A stretch of DNA of 22,903 nucleotides from CAXXOK01 sp964497495 (GTDB lineage: Bacteria; Bacillota; Clostridia; Christensenellales; Aristaeellaceae): assembly GCA_964497495.1 (NCBI GenBank), contig CAZCCZ010000047.1:1-22903 (forward strand), given 5' to 3'. The notes below the pieces were generated by a model, which saw only the letters and a program-made list of their open reading frames with translations, made no database searches and was not told where the DNA came from. This document shows positions 14,171 through 20,590 of this stretch, piece by piece (positions within the stretch are counted from its first letter, which is position 1; every line of letters begins with the position of its first letter). The translations under genes and the position numbers were made by a program.

Positions 14171-15280
14171 ATGGAGCATACCTTTATCGCCACGGCGGCC
14201 TTCGGGCTGGAAGGCGTGGCGGCGGGCGAACTGAGGCGCATGGGCATTTCCGCGGCGGCGGAGCAGGGCGGCGCGCGCTTTACCGGCGAACCGGCGCAGG
14301 CGTTCCGCGCCGACCTGTGGCTGCGCACCGCCGACCGCGTGCTGATGGTGCTTTGCGAAACGGAGGCGCGCACGTTCGAGGAGCTTTTTCAGGCGGTGTA
14401 CGCCGTGCCGTGGGAAACCCTGATGCCCGCGGACGCAAACATCCCCGTGGCCGGGAAATGCGTGCGCAGCCAACTGATGAGCGTAAGCGACTGCCAGGCC
14501 GTGGCCAAGAAAGCGATCGTCAAGCGTCTGATGGAGCGCCTGCGCGTAACGCGTCTGCCCGAAACCGGCGCGCCGTACCCCGTGGAGGTCGCCCTGCGGC
14601 AGGATAAACTGCGCGTAACGCTGGATATGAGCGGCACGGCGCTGAACCGCCGCGGCTACCGCACCTGGAACGGCGAGGCGCCGCTGCGCGAAACGCTGGC
14701 CGCCGCGTTGGTGGACCTTTCCCCATGGCGGCCCTCCCTGCCGCTTTTCGACCCCTGCTGCGGCACGGGCACGATCCTCGTGGAAGCCGCCATGCGCGTT
14801 ACCCGCCGCGCGCCCGGGCTAACCCGGGCGTTCGCCTGCGAACAGTACCGCTTCATGCCCGCGGAGGAGATGCGGGCTCTCCGCTCGCAAGCCGAGGCCG
14901 ACTACCGGTCGGACGCGCCTTTCGACATCGGCGGCTGCGACATCGACCCCGAAGCCGTCGCGCTTGCCGGAAAGCACGTAATGCAGGCGGGGTTCGAGGG
15001 CCGCGTCCCCGTTACGACGGGCGACCTGCGCACGCTGCGGCTTTCGCAGGAAAGCGGCGTGTTCCTGTGCAACCCCCCCTACGGCGAGCGGATGGGCGAA
15101 AAGGAGGCCTGCCGCGCGCTTTACCGCGAGCTGGGCCTGCTGCTGGGGCGCCATCCCGGGTGGAAAATGGGCGTCATCGCCTCGGAACCGGGCTTCGAAC
15201 GCTACTTCGGCCGCCGCGCTTCCCGCAAACGCAGGCTGTACAACGGCCGTCTGGAGTGCGAATTTTTCGTTTTCGACTGA
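14171..15280 (+). CDS. THUMP-domain class I SAM-dependent RNA methyltransferase (RlmL/COG0116 type)
   Basis: This 369-residue protein belongs to the family of 23S rRNA m2G methyltransferases (RlmL N-terminal half) and relatives. It starts MEHTFIATAAFGLEGVAAGELRRMG. A THUMP RNA-binding domain is expected at about residues 50-155. The Rossmann methyltransferase domain follows, with FDPCCGTGTILVEAA (SAM-binding motif I) and LCNPPYGERMGE (catalytic motif IV, N-P-P-Y, used for exocyclic amino groups). GGGAGGGG lies just before ATG 14171, and the predicted transcription start falls after the earlier in-frame ATG at 14147. The exact target nucleotide cannot be told. It is divergent from deoB. Confidence 0.92.
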   Translation: MEHTFIATAAFGLEGVAAGELRRMGISAAAEQGGARFTGEPAQAFRADLWLRTADRVLMVLCETEARTFEELFQAVYAVPWETLMPADANIPVAGKCVRSQLMSVSDCQAVAKKAIVKRLMERLRVTRLPETGAPYPVEVALRQDKLRVTLDMSGTALNRRGYRTWNGEAPLRETLAAALVDLSPWRPSLPLFDPCCGTGTILVEAAMRVTRRAPGLTRAFACEQYRFMPAEEMRALRSQAEADYRSDAPFDIGGCDIDPEAVALAGKHVMQAGFEGRVPVTTGDLRTLRLSQESGVFLCNPPYGERMGEKEACRALYRELGLLLGRHPGWKMGVIASEPGFERYFGRRASRKRRLYNGRLECEFFVFD

Positions 15281-15307
15281 AAAGCTTCCGTTCGCTTCGA
15301 AATATAG

Positions 15308-15320
15308 TTGACTCCGTCCA
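15308..15320. promoter_or_regulatory. MarR-type operator 1
   Basis: TTGAC-TCC-GTCCA is a near-palindrome, one base from perfect, that includes the -35 box. It matches operator 2 in form (TKGAC-N3-GTCCA), and the two together also make a 12-base inverted repeat. Confidence 0.65.
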
Positions 15321-15337
15321 CTATACTGGTGTATACT
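15308..15337 (+). promoter_or_regulatory. Promoter of the MarR-GNAT gene
   Basis: TTGACT (15308-15313), an 18-nt spacer and TATACT (15332-15337) predict a start near 15344, 40 nt before the ATG. A second TATACT at 15323 is too close to this -35 to serve it. Confidence 0.75.
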
Positions 15338-15348
15338 CGCCCCATCGG

Positions 15349-15361
15349 TGGACGGAGTCCA
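15349..15361. promoter_or_regulatory. MarR-type operator 2
   Basis: TGGAC-GGA-GTCCA is a perfect palindrome just downstream of the predicted transcription start. Its centre is 41 bp from that of operator 1, about four helical turns, so both would face the same side of the DNA. Confidence 0.7.
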
Positions 15362-15383
15362 TTGTTTTGGGGAGGTGCACGGT

Positions 15384-16298
15384 ATGGACGAAAAGGCTGC
15401 CGCAATTGGAAAGATCCGCAGTTTCAACCGGTTTTATACGCATATTCTGGGTCTGCTCGACCGTCACATCCTCGCCTCCGACTTTTCGCTTACGGAGGCG
15501 CGGGTGCTGCTGGAACTGAGCCGGAACGAAAGCAGCGGGGCGCGTGAAATCGGCGCGCGGCTGGACGTGGACCCCAGCTATTTAAGCCGTATGCTCAAGT
15601 GTTTCGAAACAAAAAAGCTCATCGTCCGCACCCCCTCGGCGCAGGACAGCCGCGCCAGCGACATCCGGCTGACGGACGCGGGCCACGCCGCGCTGGCCGA
15701 ATTGGGCGGCCGGTCCGACAGGCAGGTCGCCTCGCTGCTGGCCGGGCTGGAACCGGGCGAGACGGACGAGGTGCTGGCGGCCATGGCGCTGATCCGGGAG
15801 AAGTTCTCCCGCGCGCTGTTCCCCGTTACCATCCGCGGGTACCGGAAAGGCGACGAGGCGTACGTCATCCGGCGGCACGAAGCGCTGTACCGCAGGGAAT
15901 ACGGCCTTTCCGAAGTGTTCGCCGCCTATGTGGACGGCCTCGTGCGCCAATTTGCAGGCAGCTTCGACCCGGCAAAGGAATGCCTGCTGATTCCGGAGGC
16001 GGACGGCCGCCCCATGGGTAGCGTTGCCGTGGCGAAATACGACGACCGCACGGCGCAATTCCGCTTCTTCCTGCTGGAGCCGGAGGCGCGCGGTCGCGGG
16101 CTGGGCCTGCGGCTTGCGGAAGCGGCGTTGGATTTCTGCCGTAAAGCAGGCTACGAGCGCGTGTTTCTGACGACCGTCAGCCTGCTGACCGCCGCGCGCT
16201 CCATCTACGCCCGGCTGGGCTTCCGCATCGTCGAGAGCCACCCGCAGGCGGACTGGGGCCGCGAGGTGGAGGAGGAACGGTGGGAACTGGAACTGTAA
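15384..16298 (+). CDS. MarR transcriptional regulator fused to a GNAT acetyltransferase
   Basis: This 304-residue two-domain protein begins MDEKAAAIGKIRSFNRFYTH. Residues about 10-145 form a MarR-type winged helix: SLTEARVLLEL, REIGARLDVDPSYLSRMLKCFE as the recognition region, and the wing DSRASDIRLTDAG. Residues about 150-304 form a GNAT domain, with the acetyl-CoA motif RGRGLGLRLAEAALDF and the later ARSIYARLGFRIVESHPQ. Such MarR-GNAT fusions are known, but their substrates are mostly undefined. ATG at 15384 has GGGGAGG upstream; an earlier in-frame ATG (15348) lies within an operator. Twin operators at its promoter suggest autorepression. A terminator follows at 16314. Confidence 0.93.
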   Translation: MDEKAAAIGKIRSFNRFYTHILGLLDRHILASDFSLTEARVLLELSRNESSGAREIGARLDVDPSYLSRMLKCFETKKLIVRTPSAQDSRASDIRLTDAGHAALAELGGRSDRQVASLLAGLEPGETDEVLAAMALIREKFSRALFPVTIRGYRKGDEAYVIRRHEALYRREYGLSEVFAAYVDGLVRQFAGSFDPAKECLLIPEADGRPMGSVAVAKYDDRTAQFRFFLLEPEARGRGLGLRLAEAALDFCRKAGYERVFLTTVSLLTAARSIYARLGFRIVESHPQADWGREVEEERWELEL

Positions 16299-16313
16299 CC
16301 GTACGAACGTAAA

Positions 16314-16339
16314 GCGGGGGCCGATTTTTCGGCTCCCGC
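16314..16339. terminator. Bidirectional terminator between convergent genes
   Basis: GCGGGGGCCGA (16314-16324) pairs with TCGGCTCCCGC (16329-16339), 11 bp with one G-T, around a TTTT loop. It lies between the ends of the MarR-GNAT gene and rimI and is T-poor outside the loop, so its efficiency is uncertain. Confidence 0.65.
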
Positions 16340-16343
16340 CTGA

Positions 16344-16835
16344 TTATTCATTTTCAAGGGTTCCGCTTTCTTCCGAAAAACCTTCGTCCGGGGGCGGCAG
16401 TCTGTCGCACACCAACAGTAGGGCGTCCTCCCCGTTGTCCTCGTAATACCGCTTGCGCACGCCAAGCTGGGTAAACCCGAAACGCTCGTACAGCCTGCGC
16501 GCGGTCAGGTTGCTTTTGCGCACTTCCAGCGTCAGGTACTGCACGCCCAGGTTGGCGGCATACCGCATCAGCGCGTCCAGCAGCGCCCGGCCCACGCAGC
16601 GCCCCCGGTGGGCCTTTTCCACCGCGACGTTGGTGATGTGCCCCTCCTCGAAGATCATCCACGCCCCCGCGTAGCCGATGATCGCGCCGTTTTCCTCGGC
16701 CACGAGGTACCGGGCGCAGGCGTTGCGCTCCATCTCGTCGGTGAAGCTTTGCAACGACCACGGCACGGGAAAGGTGGCTTCCTCGATGGCGTGCACCGCC
16801 TCCGCGTCCCGCACGGTCATACGCCGGATGGTCAC
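16344..16835 (-). CDS. rimI: Ribosomal protein S18 alanine N-acetyltransferase
   Basis: RimI acetylates protein N-termini, classically that of ribosomal protein S18. The 163-residue GNAT protein reads MTIRRMTVRDAEAVHAIEEATF, then PWSLQSFTDEM, ITNVAVEKAHRGRCVGRALL (acetyl-CoA motif A) and NLTARRLYERFGFTQLGVRKRYY, matching RimI throughout. The start is GTG at 16835, overlapping the tsaB stop by GTGA. The frame is open further upstream inside tsaB, which is not coding for this protein. The 3' end carries an extra proline- and acid-rich tail. It is third in tsaE-tsaB-rimI. Confidence 0.95.
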   Translation of the reverse strand: MTIRRMTVRDAEAVHAIEEATFPVPWSLQSFTDEMERNACARYLVAEENGAIIGYAGAWMIFEEGHITNVAVEKAHRGRCVGRALLDALMRYAANLGVQYLTLEVRKSNLTARRLYERFGFTQLGVRKRYYEDNGEDALLLVCDRLPPPDEGFSEESGTLENE

Positions 16836-17545
16836 GGTTCCACCGCCTTCAGCCTCTCGGCGCGGGCCCTTTCCGCCTGCGGCGCGCGCAGATAGCGGGG
16901 CATGAGGGTCAGATAATCCACCCGTTCGTCCGCGTGCGCCTCCGCAAGCAGCGCCGCCGCCGCGGGCCGCAGGTACGAAAGATACGCGGGCGGGAAAACC
17001 GCGCGCGCCCCCAGCCGTGCTGCGATCGCTTCCCGGTATACGGCCACGCCGTCCCCCACGAAGCACAGCGGCTGGCCGTCTCCCGCAACGGTAAGCGCGT
17101 GATCCAGAAATTCGTCCAGTTTGGCGGCCTCGTCCGGCGTTTTCCGCGCAGGAGGAAAACCCGCGCCGAACGCCGCGCCGTACACCTGCCCCGCTCGCGC
17201 GTCCTGAATGGGGCACAGCAGCGCCCCCGTGCTTCCGGCGCCTGCCGCGAGGGCTTCCAGCGCGTCCACGCCCACGCAGGGTTTATTCAGCCCGTGCGCC
17301 ATGCCCTTCACGGTGTTCACCCCGATGCGCACGCCGGTAAAGGAGCCGGGCCCCACCACAGCGGCCAGCAGGTCGATCTCCTCCGCCGCGAGGCCCGCGC
17401 GCGTAAGCGCCTCCTCCACCATCGGGAGGAGGTTGACGGAGTGTGTATACCGGTTGACGGCCGCGCCCTCGTAGAGCACCCGCCCGTCGCCCGTCACCGC
17501 CACGCCGCACACCGGGCCGGAGGTATCCAACGCCAGAATTTTCAC
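16832..17545 (-). CDS. tsaB: tRNA threonylcarbamoyladenosine biosynthesis protein TsaB
   Basis: TsaB is the inactive-paralogue partner of TsaD in the complex that forms t6A37 in ANN-decoding tRNAs. The 237-residue protein starts MKILALDTSGPVCGVAVTGDG and has the diagnostic VVGPGSFTGVRIGVNTVKGMAHG (about residues 65-87), then CVGVDALEALAAGAG and LCPIQDARAGQVYGA. The start is GTG at 17545, overlapping the tsaE stop by four bases (GTGA), and its own stop overlaps rimI the same way. Translation of the three genes is therefore probably coupled. TsaD is not in this window. Confidence 0.95.
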   Translation of the reverse strand: MKILALDTSGPVCGVAVTGDGRVLYEGAAVNRYTHSVNLLPMVEEALTRAGLAAEEIDLLAAVVGPGSFTGVRIGVNTVKGMAHGLNKPCVGVDALEALAAGAGSTGALLCPIQDARAGQVYGAAFGAGFPPARKTPDEAAKLDEFLDHALTVAGDGQPLCFVGDGVAVYREAIAARLGARAVFPPAYLSYLRPAAAALLAEAHADERVDYLTLMPRYLRAPQAERARAERLKAVEP

Positions 17546-18006
17546 GGTTTCACCCCCAGCGCCGCCGAATCCAACGGATGGAAGCCGCCCGCCGGCGCGA
17601 GGGTGAAGCGGCGGTCGGTTTCCCCCGTCACGTCGATACGGATGTCCAGATGCCTGTCCGGGATCGCTTCCGCGGCCGCCTCCGGCCACTCCACCACGGA
17701 CACGCCCCCATCGTACAGGTATTCGTCCAAAGTCAGTTCGTACAGTTCGCCCGCGCCGCCCAGCCGGTACCAGTCGAAATGGTACAGGGGCAGGCGGCCC
17801 CCCTCGTGCACCTGCAAAATGGTGAAGCTGGGGCTCGGCACGCAGCCGGTTACCCCCAGCCCCCGCGCGATGCCGCGCGCCAGTTCGCTCTTGCCCGCGC
17901 CGAGGCCGCCCGACAGCAGCAACACGTCCCCCGTCTGCAGTTGGCCGGCAAGCCTTTCGCCGAAAGTCCGCGTTTCCTGCGGGCTGTGGGTCTGAAACTC
18001 GATCAT
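17542..18006 (-). CDS. tsaE: tRNA t6A biosynthesis ATPase TsaE
   Basis: TsaE is the ATPase that resets the TsaB-TsaD complex during t6A synthesis. The 154-residue protein has the P-loop GGLGAGKS at residues 33-40, then VPSPSFTILQVHE, LPLYHFDWYRLGGAGELYELTLDEYLYDGGVSVVEWPE. The DWYRL and VVEWPE segments are family signatures. ATG at 18006 has AGAGG 8 nt upstream; a TTG two codons earlier is possible. It follows ribU by 40 nt. Confidence 0.95.
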   Translation of the reverse strand: MIEFQTHSPQETRTFGERLAGQLQTGDVLLLSGGLGAGKSELARGIARGLGVTGCVPSPSFTILQVHEGGRLPLYHFDWYRLGGAGELYELTLDEYLYDGGVSVVEWPEAAAEAIPDRHLDIRIDVTGETDRRFTLAPAGGFHPLDSAALGVKP

Positions 18007-18046
18007 CGTCAATCCTCTTTATAAAACGTGAAAACCCGATGGTTGG

Positions 18047-18706
18047 TCACGCGCGGTCGCTTTCCTGCGGCTCGCAGCCTTTCGCCTTCGGGTTGACCGC
18101 GCATACGACGCGGCGCCGCCCGTGCAGGAGCGGGGAGAGCGGCTTGTACATCATCCAGCCCAGCACGCTGATGGCCGCCCATTTAAGCACGTTGAACGGC
18201 GCGGTGATCACCAGCACGAATTTCCACAGCGTGTCCACGGCGGGAATCAGGGCTTGCCCCATCCCGACGATCGTTTCCACGGGCAGGCCGTAGGCCGCCC
18301 CGTAGAAAGGCACCAGAATGTACACGTTGGCCAGCACCCCCGCGACGGTTGCGCACAGCGCGCCCACGGCCATGCCGAGCAGCGCGCCCCGGCGGGACTT
18401 GTTTGCGCGGTACAGGTACCCCGCGGGCAGCACCATCGCAAGGCCCGTCAGGAAATCCGCCAGTTCCCCCACGCCCTGGGAACTGCTGTGCAGTATCCCC
18501 AGCGCGCTTTTCACCAGCAGGATCATCGTGCCCGCCAGCGGGCCCATGGAGAACGTGCCCAGCAGTACCGGCAGGTTGCTGAAATCCAGCTTGTAGAACA
18601 GCACCACGGGGATTTCAAGCAGGAACAGGATGCTCGCGACAGCCGCGAGCACCGCGATGGTCGCCAGTTGACGGGTGTTGAAGAGCCTCTTTCCGGGTTG
18701 GGTCAT
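18047..18706 (-). CDS. ribU: Riboflavin ECF transporter substrate-binding (S) component RibU
   Basis: RibU is the membrane S component that binds riboflavin and works with the shared EcfA/EcfA'/EcfT module, which is not in this window. The 219-residue protein has five to six hydrophobic segments. It also has the RibU-like LDFSNLPVLLGTFSMGPLAGTMILLVKS (about residues 40-67) and SSSQGVGELADFLTGLA after it. An FMN riboswitch lies directly upstream, which makes the substrate assignment strong. ATG at 18706 has GGAGGG 7 nt before it. The basic C-terminus (about 190-219) is soluble. It may be cotranscribed with tsaE. Confidence 0.95.
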   Translation of the reverse strand: MTQPGKRLFNTRQLATIAVLAAVASILFLLEIPVVLFYKLDFSNLPVLLGTFSMGPLAGTMILLVKSALGILHSSSQGVGELADFLTGLAMVLPAGYLYRANKSRRGALLGMAVGALCATVAGVLANVYILVPFYGAAYGLPVETIVGMGQALIPAVDTLWKFVLVITAPFNVLKWAAISVLGWMMYKPLSPLLHGRRRVVCAVNPKAKGCEPQESDRA

Positions 18707-18731
18707 GGTTATCCCTCCGCACGTATATAAA

Positions 18732-18762
18732 TTGCCCCCGATGGTTTCAGCATCAGGGGCAA
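18732..18762 (-). terminator. Terminator hairpin of the FMN riboswitch
   Basis: TTGCCCCTGATG pairs with CATCGGGGGCAA over 12 bp (one T-G) around CTGAAAC, then TTTATATA. It lies between the RFN element and the ribU ribosome binding site. The T-run is short but fits attenuation. Confidence 0.8.
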
Positions 18763-18782
18763 CCGCTCGCGAAGGGAGGCTG

Positions 18783-18920
18783 CTCTTCTCTCATCCGGAC
18801 TGCGCGGCGTAAAACGCCGTTCACCGTCGGCTTCGGAATTTCACCGAATCGGCCCCGGGTAAAACCACGGGGTTCGCGGGCTGTACCGCCGGTAGGGACT
18901 TTCACCCTGCCCCGAAGAAG
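18783..18920 (-). promoter_or_regulatory. FMN riboswitch (RFN element)
   Basis: The minus strand contains the conserved RFN blocks in order: CTTCGGGGCAGGGTGAAAGT, CCCTACCGGCGGTA, AGCCCGCGA, GATTCGGTGAAATTCCG, GCCGACGGT and AGTCCGGATGAGAGAAGAG. These are near-invariant in FMN aptamers. FMN binding should promote formation of the downstream terminator and lower ribU expression. Confidence 0.97.
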
Positions 18921-18981
18921 CCATCATATGGGTCGGATACGATTTGCGCCGTTTCAACGGCGGCAACCGTATTCCGGGTGA

Positions 18982-19010
18982 ATCATAGCACGGCGCAGCG
19001 CGGTTGTCAA
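18982..19010 (-). promoter_or_regulatory. ribU promoter
   Basis: TTGACA (19010-19005), a 17-nt spacer and TATGAT (18987-18982) give a strong vegetative promoter. It would start just upstream of the FMN riboswitch. Confidence 0.88.
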
Positions 19011-19020
19011 CAGCCGCCGC
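19000..19020. repeat. 21-nt direct repeat, left copy
   Basis: This copy, GCGGTTGTCA-A-CAGCCGCCGC, is identical in 20 of 21 positions to the copy at 19185-19205. It covers the ribU -35 box. Confidence 0.8.
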
Positions 19021-19055
19021 AGACCGTTGACAAACCTCCTGCAAGTTCCCAATCG

Positions 19056-19182
19056 CAGCTTGCTCAGAAAGGTTCAGATGCTAGGAAGCAAGGGTGGCAA
19101 GGGGTCGAGCTTACTCGTTTGTAAGTGAAACCCCTTGCCATCCCGTAGCGGACAACGCAGATGGGCCTTTTTCAGCAGGCTG
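19056..19182. repeat. 127-bp structured intergenic element (MITE-like or structured RNA)
   Basis: The outer arms CAGCTTGCTCAGAAAGG (19056-19072) and CCTTTTTCAGCAGGCTG (19166-19182) pair in 16 of 17 positions, counting G-U. Inside, GGGTGGCAAGGGGT pairs with ACCCCTTGCCATCC over 14 bp. AGCTTAC / GTAAGT continue the stem to a TCGTTT loop. No ORF is seen. From memory it resembles dispersed hairpin elements of Clostridia, which I cannot verify here. It could be a non-autonomous transposable element, a small RNA or a transcription-end structure for galK. Confidence 0.6.
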
Positions 19183-19184
19183 AG

Positions 19185-19205
19185 GCGGTTGTCAGCAGCC
19201 GCCGC
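19185..19205. repeat. 21-nt direct repeat, right copy
   Basis: This copy, GCGGTTGTCA-G-CAGCCGCCGC, ends exactly at the base before the galK stop codon. With the left copy it flanks the 127-bp element. Confidence 0.8.
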
Positions 19206-20507
19206 TCAGCCGTTCAGCAGGTCTACGACCGCCGCGCCCTCGGGCCGGATATCCAGCGTCTGGCAGCTGTTTTCGCCGAAAACGGCGTTCATATCCTTCA
19301 CGAAGGCGTTAAGTTCCCTGGCCGGAACGAAGTTAAGCGTCGTCCCCGCGAACCCGCCGCCGTGCACCCGCCACGCGCCCTTGTCCGCCAGCCTGCGCTC
19401 CGCCAGCATCAGCGCCAGCGCAACCTCCCGCGTGCCGCCGTCCGCAAAGACGTTTTGCAGGTACATCGCGCTGCTCCGCCCGGACTCCACCACATTCCGG
19501 AAGAAAGCGGGCAGGTCGCCCCCGCGTAGGGCGTCCGCCATTTCGTCCACGCGGCGGTTCTCCTCGAAATAGTGGTGCGCGCGAAGGATCGCCCGGTCGC
19601 CCTTGCCCGCGCCCAGTTTTTCCCGGATCATGGGAATGTTCTGGGCGAACTGCTCCGGCCTTACGCGCCGCAGGTACGGTTCCCCGAAGCAGGCGGCCAC
19701 CTCCAGCATTTCCCTCGGGATGGCGGAATATTCCGCCGTCAGGTCCACGTGGCTGCCTCCGGTGTTCACTACGACCACGGCGTAACCCTTGGCCGCGAAA
19801 TCGCAGGCGACGGCCTCAATTTTCGGCGCCTCGTTCTTGAAATCGATACGGATCAGGCCGCCCACGCTGGACGCCATCTGGTCCATCAGCCCGCTTGGCT
19901 TGCCGAAGTAAACGTTCTCCGCGTACTGGGAAACCTGGGCGCGCTTCACCGCGTCGATGCGCCAGCCGTTGTACAGAGCGTCGAAGATCGCGCAGGCCAT
20001 TACCTCGAACGCCGCCGAGGAACTCAGCCCGCTGCCGGACCCTACCGTGGAGGACACAGCCGCGTCGAAGCCGCCGACGGTATAGCCCTCCTCGGACAGT
20101 TTTCGGGCCACGCCGCGCACCAGCGCCATGGTGGTGCCTTTCTCCTCCTCGCGCGGTTCCAGGTCGGCAAGCGACAGGCTGATCGGTTCGTAGCCCTCGC
20201 TGTGCAGCACCACCTGCCGGTCGGCGCGTTTGCTCACGGCGGCCATCGTATCCAGGTTGACCGACGCTGCCAACACCTTGCCGCGGTTATGGTCGGTGTG
20301 GTTTCCGCCGATCTCCGTGCGGCCGGGGGCGCTTACCAGTAGCACCGGCCCGTCCGCGTTAAACAGATCCTCATGCTTTTTCAGCATGTGGGTATAGCGC
20401 ATGGTCTGCCGGACCAGCATACCGTCCCGCTGCCCGTACAGATACGTCAGCCGTTTCATGACCTCTGGCGTTTTCAGGTTGCGAATCATCTGCGCGTACT
20501 GTTTCAT
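19206..20507 (-). CDS. galK: Galactokinase, GHMP family
   Basis: GalK phosphorylates galactose to galactose 1-phosphate with ATP. The 433-residue protein has the galactokinase signature as GRTEIGGNHTDHNRG (about residues 62-76), the GHMP ATP-binding motif GSGSGLSSSAAFEV, the MDQMASSVGG segment, and the C-terminal motif VHGGGFAGTTLNF. It is longer than the roughly 385 residues usual for the family, with about 45 extra residues before the first motif. The start at 20507 is favoured by GGCGGG 6 nt upstream; ATG at 20522 is the alternative. No other Leloir-pathway gene is in the window. A solute-binding protein gene lies directly upstream. Confidence 0.93.
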   Translation of the reverse strand: MKQYAQMIRNLKTPEVMKRLTYLYGQRDGMLVRQTMRYTHMLKKHEDLFNADGPVLLVSAPGRTEIGGNHTDHNRGKVLAASVNLDTMAAVSKRADRQVVLHSEGYEPISLSLADLEPREEEKGTTMALVRGVARKLSEEGYTVGGFDAAVSSTVGSGSGLSSSAAFEVMACAIFDALYNGWRIDAVKRAQVSQYAENVYFGKPSGLMDQMASSVGGLIRIDFKNEAPKIEAVACDFAAKGYAVVVVNTGGSHVDLTAEYSAIPREMLEVAACFGEPYLRRVRPEQFAQNIPMIREKLGAGKGDRAILRAHHYFEENRRVDEMADALRGGDLPAFFRNVVESGRSSAMYLQNVFADGGTREVALALMLAERRLADKGAWRVHGGGFAGTTLNFVPARELNAFVKDMNAVFGENSCQTLDIRPEGAAVVDLLNG

Positions 20508-20590
20508 ATGTTTCCCGCCCATCTTCGTGTTTTGGGGTCAACCGCCGGGCCGCGCGCCAAGCGCGAGCCGCCGCGCGTCAGGGTTGTCCG

